A DNA stretch of 64,000 nt. Source: Blastomussa wellsi (lineage: Eukaryota > Cnidaria > Anthozoa > Scleractinia > Plerogyridae). Positions 11,155-35,667 of the stretch are shown here, in pieces. Positions within the stretch are counted from its first letter, which is position 1. Each line of letters begins with the position of its first letter. The translations under genes and the position numbers were made by a program. The notes under the pieces are model-generated. The model was not told the origin of the DNA, made no database searches, and saw only the letters and a list, made by a program, of their open reading frames with translations. The stretch spans positions 22,407,112 through 22,471,111 of the forward strand of contig OX393566.1 in the NCBI GenBank assembly GCA_947652115.1, in the 5' to 3' direction.

Positions 11155-11887
11155 GTAAGCTATAAGAAACAGTGAATGTACGATATTTGCTTTTACTGGC
11201 TATTGCTACTTGGTGACGGAAATTTTTGGCCACAACAGAGAATCTATAAAACAATGAACATTTTATTATTTGATACAAGCGCACCCATTTAACGAAAACA
11301 GTGTAACGTGTTAAAAAGAAAAATGATATTGGACCAACAAATTTAGGGGAATATTTTCATGAACAAAAGTCTCATTTTAAAACTAAACAAATTTTCGATA
11401 AATATGTTCATTCTATTATATCACAAACGATTTTGACGAATGAAATGACATCTAAACCCATAAATGCTGAAAAGAAGTTTAAAAAGTCGGACTGTGGAAC
11501 CTGCCTAGAACTTTCGTTGGAAAAGTACGTACGTCGACAAATTAAATGTACGACACAACAAAAAAGCAAAAATAAAAACTTCCTGGCTTATATTCTGTAG
11601 GTTAATTACTTCATATTTTACAAAATAAGCGTGAGAAAGCTTCTTATCATAACGCATGGATGCTCCTTAGTTATTCGCTTCACTTCTCCTTGCTTCTTTT
11701 TTTATCAAAAAGTTTTAGTAATTATAAATTGTACAATAACATAATTTGAAACGCATTCGATGTATTTCTCGTTTTGATTAAATGTTGTGATAAAATTTTT
11801 TGAGCTAATGTCAGAAAAAAATATTTTCTCTAGTAGAGTACTATTACTACTCTTTGATGATTGTGATTTTCTTTTCTTTTCTTGATA

Positions 11888-12519
11888 CGTTTAATACAAT
11901 ACAATACAATACAAATTTATTATCAACTCCCCATGGGGGCTTTTCAGAGACAATAGAAATAATAAAGGCGCTAAAAATACTCAAAAATTATCAATAAACA
12001 ATTGTTGAAAAACTATTTACATATAAAATTTATGACATTAAAAATTGATTTAAAAGGAAGGCTTTCTTTTTACGTTTAAAAATGATAAGAGATTCACTAA
12101 ATTTAACATGGGGTCTTAAGACATTCCACAAAGTTACAGTTCTGTAATAAAAAAGATCTCTGTCCCGACTTGGTTTTAAAAAGCGGTATATTTAGCTGGG
12201 TAGATGATCTGGTCACCCGACCGCTGATGTTCCCTCTAGAGATAAAATTTGAACTAAGGCTATGATGGCGTCTCTTAAATACAGGTGGGACTTAACTGGT
12301 AACCATCTCAGGTTTTTCAGCGCTTGAGTTACATGAAACTACGCGAGCGGCGAAATTCTGTACACCTTGCACTTTGCATATATTGCTAGTAGAGGTATTC
12401 GACCAGACGGACGAGAAATAATACAACTTGCTAAACACGAGAGAATTAATTATTGTAACAAGTATATCTTTCCTAAATACATGTTTAACTCGGCTTATTT
12501 GCCCTAAGGCAGACATAAA
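11888..12519 (-). mobile_element. LINE 3' fragment (CR1/Jockey-like)
   Basis: On the minus strand, 12516-12292 encodes the end of a reverse-transcriptase-type polypeptide (ALGQISRVKHVFRKDILVTI ... LVFSKLYYFSSVWSN). After a break comes FYYRTVTLWNVLRPHVKF. This order is typical of the C-terminus of CR1/L2/Jockey-type LINEs. The 3' end carries an AATAAA-like stretch and a TTGTA pentamer tail, seen on the plus strand as AATACAATACAATACAA. It is truncated at the 5' end and frame-broken. Confidence 0.7.
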
Positions 12520-12553
12520 GGAATCTCAAGGAAAGAATCTCAGCAAAGGAATC

Positions 12554-22689
<10,136 letters not shown>

Positions 22690-22699
22690 TTGAGATAGT

Positions 22700-25600
22700 A
22701 CAGTTTGCCCGTTCGATAAATCTTGGTATGCAACGAGAACTTTACGAGGTGCTCGAGCGATACCTTCCGCACAAATCAGGTCAAATTATATGCAAGGTAT
22801 CTCCTGATGCGTCAAACGAAAACAAATATCAAAAAAATCTGTCAATTAAAAAAAACTTGATTTGTATGGTTTCACTTCATATGTTTTAAATGAAAATATA
22901 TCTCCCTAAGGCACTAATTAAATCCTGTGTTTATGGCGTAACATATCAAATCAATCTTGGCTATAAGCTGCTTAATAGCACACGATGCTTTGGTTCTGTA
23001 CATGAAAAGAGAATCGAAGCTGTTATTGAATGATAAACTTTCAGCAGGTGATAAATAAAGGTGTTTCAGATTAGCTCGCAACACTATCAACCTTATTCTC
23101 GAAAAAGAATCTCACCAAACAAAACCATAACATGTGCGTGTGTGTGATCTAAAAATTGTAACTATGATATTTTTAGTATAAAGGATTTCTTGACATCTGG
23201 CCGGCGGATTTATTAACCTGGGTAAAAAGCTTCCCTTTGTGTTTAAAACGTAATCAGGGATCAATAATGCCAAGGCGAATGTAATCCCGCATTGGTTACC
23301 CGAGGGTTTATCTATAGTTGTGGCATCCTTTCCCTTATCAGCGTCAATCAGTGTGTAACTGTGAAGAAGTGATTATAAATATTAATGCAGGCAGAGCATA
23401 TTTTGGCGCGTAACATAATCACAAAGATGATCAGCATGTACACACAAAGATGGCACTTGACCCTCTTAGACCCCAGATTAAAATGTTTTTTCGCTTGGTA
23501 TGAGGCCACACATTCGCTTTTATGTTTTTTCTGAGAATTTCGAGTCATATAACATGATACTTTTCTCTGGATAGTGATTTTTGTCGAACTTTTTCTGGAA
23601 AGAGTGTATTGAAGACTTAAAATGGAAAACGTCTGTACGTTGGGTAGTTTAACAGAGGTTTTAACCTATTTAAAAATAGTTAACCTTATCTTTAACTAAT
23701 TTCAAATTGTTTATGCAGGTGCTTATTTTGAGTGTTGATGTTTATCTTACCTACACGTCCCGCCATGCTACTTAAAATGTTGCAGTAAAAAAGATACACA
23801 TCGGATTTATATTGTACATGAACCAACATAAACATGCCAAAGAAATGAAAGGCGCCTTCAGCGTCTCGAGGGAAGACCTAACATAACAACGACTTGAACC
23901 AGATTAGACATTTCATGATGATTTATATGGCGTGGTAATGTCCAGAAAACAAGATCATCAACATACGGTTGTCGGTTGGTTCCGGTTGGTTCCAACCCAG
24001 TTTGGTTGGGTTAGTTCCATCCCAGTTAACTTGTGGATAGTCCCCTTACCGGATAGTTCCACTCCCGTTTGCTTGCGGTTAGCTTTCACTCTGTGGTTTG
24101 GGCAGTAATGTACTGTATACAATTTTGCTTGCAATATAAATATTGAAAAAAATTGGGTTTCTCGCAGCTAGCGTCCATTTGGTATGGCGGTAAGTCGAAT
24201 TTTCCGTTGTTTGATTCCCAATGTTTGGAATAAAATATGATTTTTTTCTTGAAATAAAAATAATTGTAGATTGACCTTCATGTAAAAATAAGTATGTGTG
24301 TAATCCCAATGTTAAGTAAGGTCTTCCAGTAGGTCTCGAGACCCCAGCGTGGCGAGCAATAGATTTATTGACATCCCAGTACGTAATTATGTGGGGGGCA
24401 TTCGATTATGATGCACATGAACGGTCTGGAACGTCGACATATATCTAAGATTTCCGTCGACATCAAACTTAAAGCTACAGAGCTCACCTCCTGGGATGGT
24501 TTCTGTTAGGGGGCTTAGTCAAAATAAACAAAAGTCATCCTTTGTGATTTTGGAAACCTTGAAAATGTAATTTATCAAATTAAGTAGAGAAATCGAAATA
24601 GATACCTAAACTGAGAATAAATTAAACAAGGATGGCTTCAACTGAGAAAGATTGAGAACAGTTTACAAATGTATGCTAGGCATGTACCATCCTTAACAGA
24701 GCCACATTGATGTAAAATCTTCAACAGTGCATGTTTATCTCTCGTACCAGGCCTCCTGACACGAGCGGAGTTATAACTTCTATGTGCTTACATCAATTCT
24801 GTTCAACTTTTTCACTTCCAATTACGCCTACTTTAATAACAACTCAAATGTTATTTTTATATAACAAAAATCAAGTAGATGTCTCACACCAGGATCACAC
24901 AATAGGGTTTCATTTGATAGCGCTATTAAACTGTGCTTCCGTTTGAATGGTCGCACAAGAGGGTTTCATCCATGAACAGACTTTAAATTTAAAGCCACTT
25001 AAACCCAAAAATTTTTTTTAGCATATTTAGCATTATAAAGTTCCGCTGACACTAACTCAGACGTACAGATTAAATATTAATGAATGAAATTTCGCCCAAT
25101 GGTACATGAATCCCTCTTCTCCAAAAGTGTGTCGGGCTTTAGCTTATTTGTTTTTCAAAGCAAGTAGATGTCCAACACCAGGATCACACAATAGGGTTTC
25201 ATCCGATATTTTTTTATTTGTTTGCCGGAAAAATCGCTATTCTTTATTGACTAAACAGGCGGCACTATTCATTGATAGCATTATTTATCCTTTGAACAAC
25301 TTTGCCAGTGCTATATTTAAAGTGGTAATGAGAAGAATTCATTTGCATGGTCACACACAAAGACTTTCTCTGATCGTCTTGAACAGCGACCCTTGACTCC
25401 TTTCGTGCCTCAGGGGTCTCATCCAACGACCTAAAGCTTAAGAGACAGTTTTCACTCAGAGAGTAAGGTTTCTAAAGAATAGTCAAACTGTAACATAATT
25501 GGCGATTACGATGCTTTGCCAACTGGTGCTTGGTGCTTTGCCAACTGATCGACTTATCTTCGAGGGGTTTACAACAGTTTAAAAATACACTATAGTCGGG

Positions 25601-26850
25601 ATCGATCCATGACATCGGAAAACCTCTTTTGGTAATCAGTAAAGGTTGTTAGAAATGGGAAGAGGTATTAGAAATGAGAGGGGGAGGATGGAGGATGGAG
25701 TGCGAATCAAAAATGCTGGTCTTTCTTTACATTAACGTATTCAACTTTTCAAGATCTTTAAAAAATGAATCCATAAGGTATAGCGGTCCAAAACATTGAG
25801 ACATATATGAAGCCTTCAGTTGACATAACGAAGTGTAAAGGGACGAGGGAAATATTTTTGTTACCACCTTTATCTGACTGAAAGAAAGAAAATTTAATAA
25901 TTTTCTTGCGAAATTGCACGGAATATCGCCTGATAGTGAAAATAACTGGTTAGAAGCACGATACAAGGAAGCTTCGTTATATGTGGTTTAGGGTTCACTG
26001 TGTATTTATAGGGCTGCATTCATTTCTTCAGAACCAGTTTCATGGAGATTTTTTGACATATTTAACATACGTAGCTGATATGCATGCTTTATCTTCCCGT
26101 TGCCTGATGTTTTATAAGAAGCTTAACAATGCTACATACGAGGAGAGGGTAACGCGCTTTAAAAGTCATTAAAGACGAGGGATCCCATGATTAAGGGCGA
26201 GGCAAAGCGTATTATCAATTATTGTTTTGTTTTATTTTCCATTCGTGAAAGACCGTGATATGAACGCTTTTCGGTTTAATGAATTTGCTTTTCACACCCC
26301 CTTTGTAACAGACCCACTGAAACCCTTCCCAGGAATTATTTTCCCCTACGTACTCAGCGGAAATTTAGTCTCCTCAGTACCCCGTGACTATTTTGATTTT
26401 ACCCAGTGACTGTGTGGTGTGACCCAGCGTATTTTGTTTTCAAAAAATAATAACAAATGAGCAAAATAAAACAGAAAACGAGCGGACCCAGTGGGAAATT
26501 AGCCAACCCGGTGACGTTTTACCGAAAACCTAGTGAGGATTAAAATTCCATTGGGCTGAGTGTTACAGAGGGGTGTCTTTTCCCTCTGCTTCAAAACGTG
26601 TCTAAGTGCAAAACAATTTAAATGAAAATGAGTTTGATTTGCATGAAAATGAACTTTCAGGTTGAACACATTTTCATATGAATAGTTTCGCACTTAGACT
26701 CGTTTTTAACTCTGAGGCAAAAGAGAACTCGGAAATGGACCTATTCTTATAGCATCGATGGAGGTAAACTTTTCAGCATTGTAGTAGCGCGAACTGGGGT
26801 AGGATTGCAGTTACCAGGGTGGAATTCAGCCAATCATCTATATCATCATA
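22700..26850. other. Intergenic between the two peptidase genes
   Basis: No exon found. Two dispersed repeats are visible. 24870-24920 and 25159-25210 share AGTAGATGTC-CACCAGGATCACACAATAGGGTTTCAT. 25083-25155 matches 7141-7215, sharing CAAAAGTGTGTCGGGCTTTA. The other short frames have no protein-like features. Confidence 0.5.
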
Positions 26851-26865
26851 CTCAAGTTTACAAAT

Positions 26866-26965
26866 ATAATTTGGTTTTATCAACTGGGTTGATAATGTCA
26901 ATTGGCCACCGTAAAGAGATTCAAGAGCTGACGTTTCGAGTGTTAGCCCTTCGTCGGAGCGAATC
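26866..26965 (-). mobile_element. Solo Penelope-like terminal segment
   Basis: Contains the same terminal sequence as the larger elements (GATAATGTCAATTGGCCACC on the plus strand) plus a hammerhead-like motif at 26918-26965. No coding part. Confidence 0.7.
26918..26965 (-). ncRNA. Hammerhead-like motif, copy B
   Basis: The minus strand reads GAUUC-GCU, then CCGACGA, a hairpin GGGC-UAAC-acUC, GAAAC-GUC, then AGC-UCUU-GAAUC. The GAUUC/GAAUC and GCU/AGC pairs form stem I. The core has C for the expected U at position 4 and an extra A before stem II. Confidence 0.45.
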
Positions 26966-27282
26966 CAAAGCTACTTAGTAAACGCTACTCAGAATTTCTC
27001 TCTCACATCACAAACTGATCCGCAAGATTGAGTAGGATAATTGTTTTAATATTCAAGAAATTGTCAACGAAGCGCTTTTTACAGCTGCTAGAAATGTTAC
27101 CGTTATGCGGCGCTTTGAGACTTCAGCAGAATTATCGTTACTTAGTTAATGTTTATCACAGAATACCTGCCAAGTGCAGATGACGGATAACAATCGCTTC
27201 AATCATGACCATATATGGGCTTCGTGAGAATTTGTTGAATAACAATTAACACTTAATGACTAATCCCTAGGGAAACAAATAT

Positions 27283-27346
27283 TTTGTTTCCCGAGAATCT
27301 GGGGACGGAGGCGAGGGAAACAATCAGATTCTCGGGAAACAAAATT
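27283..27346. repeat. Inverted repeat around GGGAAACAAAAT
   Basis: ATTTTGTTTCCCGAGAATCT is followed after about 20 bases by AGATTCTCGGGAAACAAAAT. Confidence 0.7.
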
Positions 27347-28788
27347 AGCTGTCTTCCCGAAAATTCCAGCTATGACAATGATGAATGTAAAACATATTAT
27401 GAACGCCAAAAATTGTGCAAATCCATTGATTTGGTAAGACAAAACTAAAGACATGTGCGTGCAAACATACACTCAATTTTTCCTTTCTACGCCAATTTGA
27501 TGTTTTTAATAGAAACCAACTGCACTGGGCTTACAATTTGACAGAAATAAAACATTACATCCTAAGGCCGAAAACTAATCAGCCTTAATGCATCACTTAG
27601 ATATTGTATATATGGTCCCTGAGAAGTACTGACGGATTAAGATATCAGAACCACGTCGACCGTTTAATCTCCTGTGAGCAAAATTAGACAGTTACGATAA
27701 TACCCCGTCCTGACCAGACCAGCTGTTTCGGTTTCTTGAGGCCCCAACAGCATTGCATAGCCGTCAGGCAACGCTGTGACTGCAGAGCCTTGTCCTTTCC
27801 TGCAGAGGTAGGTGTGAGGAAGGGCTCATGCGCCAACCTCAGGTGGTAGGGAAGTGGGGAGAAGTCCTTCTTAACTACCAATTTGCCATGAATTTGTTGC
27901 TGAGGGAGATTTCTAACAGTTTTATTTTGAAAACCAGACCTCCTACGTGTAAACGTTTTGCACAGGTATTTCATTGGAGACTGTCCTTCAAAAGTTTCAA
28001 ATTACACCCTTATTTCACGAGTCACGTGCACGTGGGACCAAAATAGAAAAAAATCCAGCCAGAACTGCAAAAAAAGATTCAATGCAAGTGTTCAATAATT
28101 GGACCACTGACAGGAAACATTTTCGTATTCCTAAATTTAATAACTGACCTCTTAGCTCTTTGACAACGGCCAGCTTTTCCTTACTTTACTGAATGCTTTC
28201 TTCCTAATTTCTTTACAACATATATTCAACCTAGCTAACGTATTTGAACTGTGTACATTTGTTAGAATTGTAAGTGTATAATGCTCCTCTCACTTTCCGT
28301 TAATTGTTACCTACTTGCTCGTAATTGTGCTGAAACTTTCCGTTAACCTAACCAAATCGTTTTTTTTTTTCTGACAGTTGACTTGCTGCTTCTTAGTAAT
28401 AATGCAACTTGATAACAGAAAAGATACTACAATGCAATAACTGTGAACGGCGATAATAGGTCATATTATAGGAAATAGGTAAAGCCTTATAGGGTTTGTA
28501 AAATCCTGAGGTCGCGAAGATTGATAAACATCTTTGGTCTATATAACAGCAGGCATAAAACAACCGCTTCATGGCAAAACTTATTTACTGTTGTACATTA
28601 GGATTACCTCAAGGAATTGCAGCATTAGAAAAGAGTATACGCATTGTTACCATGTGCTGGGAAATGTGGTACCATAACTTGATATATATTTTTGTCGACA
28701 GTATAACACTGAGACATATATAGAACCGCCCGAACTGTTCATTTTCATCTTACTTTGTTTTGTTTTTTTATAAAAATTCGATGTGCTG
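27347..28788. other. Intergenic 3' of peptidase copy 2
   Basis: No gene supported. A minus frame at 27684-27974 has no recognisable motif. Confidence 0.4.
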
Positions 28789-30077
28789 TTAATTGTCGCA
28801 AACTATCGGCTTGATAATATCAGCGGCAGAAAAGATAGCTTCGGCAACCAGTGACAGCTGCTCTTTAACTACATCGACATTTCCTGTTTCTATTGCACTG
28901 AACACAGCATTTATCACTCCAGGAAAGGATGCTATACCATATCCCCAAGATGCAGTATCCCGCGAAAATACATGCTTCATCATTGAGTCATCTGTTTTTA
29001 GAAATGGGCTGATGAAGGCCTTTTCGACCTGGACAAGCTGATCATTGACCGCCCTTGTGACAAGCGGGGGTTCATTTCCACTCATTCTTTCTTTAGCAGC
29101 TTGAAATAGTGTACTTGCGTTGATAAACGTTTGGATAGCATGGTGTACGAACGTGGTTGAGACGTTAAGTTGGTCTAGTCGCAGAAGAGACTCCAGCCGG
29201 CCAAATGACCTTTTCACTGCCTTAGAGTAACGCACCACATCTAGATGCAAGACAAAGGCGTCACTAAAATCCAGAAGTAATCCACCCACGAGTTTTGTCA
29301 TCGTAACGTGGTAAGCAAACATTGGATCTGCGAATGTTTTTATCCAGTAGTAGCTGTCTTCTTGGGTGTGATAAACGGGATAAAGCTTACTTCCACGGCC
29401 TTTAACCCCATCAAAATAGCTGAAATCAACAGATGGCACACCGAGGCTCATGTAAAACGGCAGGTAATCGCTAAAGTATAAGTACGGTATCGTGTCTGGT
29501 TCACCAGGGTAGTCCTTGGAGGTCCCAAACCTGCTAACCATAGTATCGTAAATAGTGGACTTGTTGGGGTCTTTGATCTTCTTGGCTCTGCAAAATATCG
29601 CTTCTGTTAGCATGGGACAGGTCTGTGCAACAACGACATAGTTCCCGCCCACTGCCACGTCCGTATTCAAATACACCACAGCTCTGTTCGAAAGAAGTTT
29701 GGCGTGTTCCTGAACCCACTCGACTGACCCAATTAAACCAAGCTCTTCAGCGCCCCAGCTGCAAAGCTTCACAGTTCGTCGCGGTCGCCAGCCGTCACTT
29801 TTGAGCTTTCCAAGGACTCGAGCTATTTCCATAAGAGTGGCGGAACCGCTTGAAGCGTCTGCTCCTCCAAAAAACTCCGCGTCCCGATGATTGCCGACAA
29901 GGACATACCGGTCGGGTTCTTCCCGACCGTTGATGGTTCCAATAACATTGTAGATTGTTTTTACAACCAGCTCGTTGTTGACTCGCAGTCGCACTGTGGT
30001 GTTAGGATTGGTGAAACCTGGACCAAATTTATAGGTGACTTTGAGACCGCCACGCCAAAATTCTGGTACCTCATCAC
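28789..30077 (-). CDS. Copy 2 exon 5: catalytic and C-terminal domains
   Basis: Starts in phase 1 after GCTTGCAG (GDEVPEFWRGGLK) and ends at the stop at 28789. It contains GNHRDAEFFGGAD, WGAEELG, LNTD and PVYHTQED. Confidence 0.9.
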
Positions 30078-33000
30078 CTGCAAGCAAAAATGCTTTTATT
30101 TTATTCCATACGAGCTTCAGAAGAATTATATCTTTGAGCCGTTACCTATACCAATATGAAAGAAAATTTACGGGGAGGCCCATGGTTAGATATAAATATT
30201 ATTTCTAAAATTCCCTCAATTTCTATTCCAGAGTGGGATGGTTAAATTAATATGTTAAGTTTAGTTTCGTATTTTAAATAAAAATATTTTAAACTTACCT
30301 CTAAGACGGCTCAGTAGATTTAAGGCGTCCTCGTACGATATTGACTGAGCTGGAATATTTGGCAAATCAGTTTCATTTCTGGGTCTTCGATACATTCCTG
30401 TAATAGATGGTAAGTTTGGTGTTAGCAGATCTCCATTTCGGGTTGTTAGGCTCTTCGAGAACACTGCAGTTTTAGACATCCACGCTTTATTTGGAAACGT
30501 GTTTTGGTTATCGGTTCCCTCTTGAGCTACTGTGGCAGGATCTACATACAGAATCGCCCCAATGGCTCCTCGTTTCGCTGCGGCTGTTATCTGTAAGAAA
30601 CAAGTAAGTCATTAATCAATGTACCTAACTAGTTTACGCCACTATGTACTTATCTTGGTACGCCAGTTTCATGCACCCTATTCCAGACGCTCGAAAACAG
30701 AGCTATGGAGGGGTTCACGGAGTTTCGTTTTGTCTCGTTTAGTCTCTCATATTGGTTAAACAAAAATTTTAATATGCAGTTTTCTTGTTTTAATTATAAT
30801 AATAAGGGATTAACATGACTTTTTATTGATAAGGGATTAATGAGATTTTCGTAGCAAAATGCATGAACAGTTAAGGAAGGGGCGCACCAATTTGACTAAG
30901 GAATGACGTAATCGATGGGTGACGTCAGCAGAATACTAGTTATAGTCGAAAGTCGCAGGTCATCTCAGGAGCGGGTGCGTACCCCTGCACCCGCCCCCTA
31001 GATCCGCTCGTCTAGGTGAAAAGAACGAGGAAAACGATAACACGTTTGATGATGGTTAGAGTTTCAGTTCAAACCCGAAACTACGACAATGAACGATTCT
31101 TAACCCTATTCAGACCGGGCTTTTTTGAACCTTCTGGGACTGTAACAATTAACGCTATGGTCACCAAATTAACACAGGATGATTTAGACAATAATTGTAG
31201 TCATTTTTGATGTTTTGTTGGCATGGTGACGTAATATGACATCATTTATCCAATTTTATTGGTTGAAAAGCTATTTAATCAATATTTCTTCACGATTCGA
31301 CGTATAACAACAAAGTCTTAGCAGCAACATGTATGATAAGATTCTTGTGCAAGACAACAGGTTAGTTGTCAATAGCAACAGTAATGACGTCACTATGACG
31401 TATTTAATATAGAACTAACCGCCATCGTGGATCCGCCATTTTGAATTTCTTTAAAATCGTGCATTTCATTAAATATCCTAAAAATTGAAGTTGTTGGACT
31501 GTAAAACATAAATTCAAAAATGAAAATGTAACACACTATTTGAAATAGAAAGCAAAATGGTCTTCATTGTAAATCGTGTCCGCCATCTTGGATTTCAGCA
31601 GTATAAATAAATATTTAACTGAAACGGGCATTATATAAGCTAAATTATATCTAAAAACAGAAACAACACCATAAAAATTGAAAAAAATGCGAATTTTGGA
31701 AAACAGGGGTGTAAAAAATTGGTTGCCATGGAAACGCAAAGTTGGTGATCACGTGATACAAGTGATAAAAATGTCAAAATATTCCCAGAAGATATTTAGG
31801 AAAAGTCGCCAAGTTTGGTGGTGATAGCTTTAATTGCCATGAAGTTATGCATCTTCAAATTTGGCTCGGGCCTCAAAAGCGCCCCCCCCTTCTTTCCCCA
31901 GCCCCCAGGTAGTAGGGTTAAAGGCCTGGCAAAACGAAGAAACATGTTTCCACGGTTTTGCCGCAACCAACAACAACAATATTCTTTATTTTTGCTCCCT
32001 TGCCAATGACAAATTAAAAACAATATTGACAAACAAAATAGAGGACTGGCTGCCTGGAATAAAATTAAGAGCTACGGAGCCAGGCAGCCATTAGACAACA
32101 GCATTAAATGATAATAAATTAATGGTCAGCAAGATAGCAAAAATAAACACATAAAAATTAAAAGGAAAATTAAAAGAGGAGGAAAAATTCAATCACTCAG
32201 TATACTATTAGGGAAGTCTGAAATAATTAAATTAAAATGTGACACAATTAGTAAATATGACAACTAACAACATTCTAACATTATATGCATATTACATAAA
32301 CTATAAAAAAAACTTATAGAAAGAAAGGTTGACAAAATTTAAATATCTAAATAGATAATCTGTGAAATTACACAACTGCAATCTTAAATAATATGAATAC
32401 ATATATCTAATAATCTTTAACAAGATCACATTTGACTGATTCCTTAAATTTTGAAAGAGAGATAGAGTTCCATAATTTAGGACCCTTAAATCTTATGTTG
32501 AATATGCCATAATTTGTTCTAACTCTAGGTGAGGTGTATAACATATTCAAGATACTTCTGGTATTATAGTTGTGTCTTTTATTGACTTGTGCAATAAATA
32601 AGGTATCAAAAACAAATGGTAGACGTTTGTTGTGAAATTTGTACATACGGACCTCAATATTAAAAAAAATGGGAACTAAAAATGGAAAAACTAAAACATT
32701 TTACTAAAAAATGGACTAGAATGCTCACAAAATTTAGAAAATGTCATGCGGATTCGAATTGCTCTCTTTTCTAAAATTAACAAAGGCTGACTGGATTGTG
32801 GACGAATAGGTGTTACCCCAATAAATTAAAGCATAGGTTAGAAAGGGATAAACCTGAGGGCAAAATAGATCATAATATAGGTTAAGCAGAATGTCACATA
32901 ATAACGCACTTTGGAAAGAATACCAATATTTCGTTTTTTCAACAATGTAGCTTACTTGGCTTTTCCACAATAAGGTAGAATCTATTATTTGTAAACATTT

Positions 33001-35622
33001 TTTTAGTTTTCCGTGGTCTTCGAAGACAATTCGCGAACAGTTGTGTGAAATGCACCCACCCACCCCTCCCCCCCCACCCCCCTCCCATCCCCTGTCGCCT
33101 CAGTCTTCATCCTCCCACAGGGCCACAGCGAACGCAGCTACAACAATTACGCTGCTGTCTGGAATAACCACGGGGCTAAAAAGACCAGACAGCTATATCG
33201 TTTAGTCTGATTTTAGTTTAATTCCAGTCTACCGTCAGCCCTTCTTTTTCTTACAGTTCATTTTTTTATGGAATTTTTACCATATCTTTAAGTTTAAATT
33301 TAGTATCGTAATTCGGAGGGCCACGTGTTTGTTAGCTTCGTTAGCTATATTCTGACTACACTCACACGAGATATTCAATGTGAAAAGTTTATTTAGGATG
33401 AGTCAGTCAGCCATGAGCCGTGCGATTCAATGTTGCCTAATATCTATTGAATTATTCATAATTATGTGTTCCTCACAAAGGTAACTAAAGAGCTCAAGAA
33501 TTCAGAAAATGTGCTACGCCAGATACGAAAAACCACTAAAAAACCACCCTTTAGATGTGGCCAAAAAATATGTGGAAACGTATTCCTCATCTAATGCAGC
33601 AGCACGAGACCCCGAGGAAAGGGCATCCTACAATATACGAGTTAATTCAAATGGAAACGTAATCCTAAAAATAAAAAATAAAGCGGGCGAACACTCCGAC
33701 TGACCGACCTAGAATGACCTAAATCTCCCGCCAAAACCTTAAATACTCCTAAAGCAGCCCGCGATGCACCGCGGGTCTCTCCAACGTGCCGTCAGAATAA
33801 TAATTTCCGACTAATTCGTCCCTCAAACGTCAGAAATTATATTTACTGCTACCCTCTTAAAATAAAGACTTAACCTTGACTTACATTAGCTTATTCTCGT
33901 GCCCCTTATTATTCTACTTATACTCACAGTGGCAGATTGACCTTTCAAAAGAACAATCCTATCTTTGACACTGATGTTCTTTCCATCCAAGAGTTGCAAG
34001 TCCCGTTCCCTTCCCCTATTGCAGTAAACCAGTTCTCCTTCGACCACGCCTGGTGGAGCAAAAGCGAGGTAGGGGAAATACGGGAACGTGTGTTTCGGTT
34101 CCTCCTGTGTGGTAACCTAATGCAAGGAGGAACCAAGACAAAAGTATTGTTTTCAGTATGAAATTAAACTACATCTACACTTGCCTCTAGCACTCGTAGA
34201 TTTACCGCTAACGTGTTGAAAAAGCCTAACCGTAAATGTTCAAAGTATCTTACTAAAGCGCGACATGACGTAACAATAATCGAGCTCGACAAACGTTCTG
34301 GTGTGTCAGTCGTCTGGTCACGGAACAACCATGTCTTCAAAAAGTTTCAACAAAACTTGCTATGGTTTGTAACGTTCTGTCCAAGCGAGATTTTGGTTTC
34401 CACGAAGGGTTAATTCCAAATTCTTCATAGCTTTTGATTCTTTATTATATTTTCCTGATTAATTTTAAGCATTTTTTTCGCATCTCGGGAAAAAGAACTG
34501 AAATCCAATATGGCCAGGATTTTCTGAAATATATGTCATTTTGATGCCATACGACATCATAACTGACACACAATTGTAGCTAAAATAAAAATGATTGGAA
34601 TGGGTTTGACAACTATATTGAGTGACTTCTCTGGAGATCGTGGCGGTGGCACCACATCCCCAGGGGGAGGCCATAGAATCGGAGGGTTCAACGTACGTTA
34701 ATCTTTCCAAGGATAGTATATTCTACAGCTCCATTGTTGAGAACTTCAATTGTATTGGGTTGGTCTTCCTGTGGCAGAGAAAGCAGCACCTGGTACTCCG
34801 GTATTTCTACTTCATCAAAACCGTATCCACGCCATTTTGTTGCGATATGGTTGATAAGAGTGTCTTGTCTTTCAGACCCAGCAACGTGTGGCTGTGACGT
34901 GAACAATCTGAATCGAAGTAAATTCATTTAACAAACAAACGTCATTTGCAAATAAACGATGGAGATAAAATAAAGTACATGGTCACTGGCTGTCGGAAGC
35001 GCGGAGGCCTAATGGTTAGTGCGCTGGACTCCACAGGTGGGCGGGGCACTCCGTTGTGTTTCTGGGCAAGACACTTTACTCTCACGGTGCCTCATTTCAC
35101 ACAGGTGTATAAACAGGGATAGCCAAATGCATTCTGTTACCCAAAGGAATGAAAATATATGATATTGAAACATTTACAGGTGTCCTATAGTGTTGCTAGA
35201 AAAAAAAATATCTGTTCCCTTTTAACAGCTCATGATCCAGCAATTAGAACAAAAAATAAAACAAACGCGCATAAATGTCACTTAAAAGTGTTGAAATCAG
35301 CTCTTCTCAACGAGACTCTACTCATCATCGAGCAGTTTCTTTAGTCGCCCTACCGAGTTTAAATCGGCCAGCGCAAAACTAGTATTTTTGAGTGACAACT
35401 CCCATGAGCAAACAGTTACTGAAACATTTTACCTGCCAACAACATTTGCGCTGGAGAAAAGATAAAGTGAGGAACAGACTCGTTGGGTGCTCCTGTATAA
35501 TTGGGTACCGGCAAATATAATGTTGGGGTGTAACCCTGCGGTGGACTAGCATCCCATCCAGTATGGAGTAGAAACACTCCTGATAGGCCACAAGGCTCGT
35601 TGGCAAACTATATACAGGACAG

Positions 35623-35667
<45 letters not shown>

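Noticed and set aside
33937..34161. Frames over 33937-34161 in two other registers
   Set aside because: They overlap exon 3 of peptidase copy 2, which is open in a third register with correct phases on both sides and matches copy 1.
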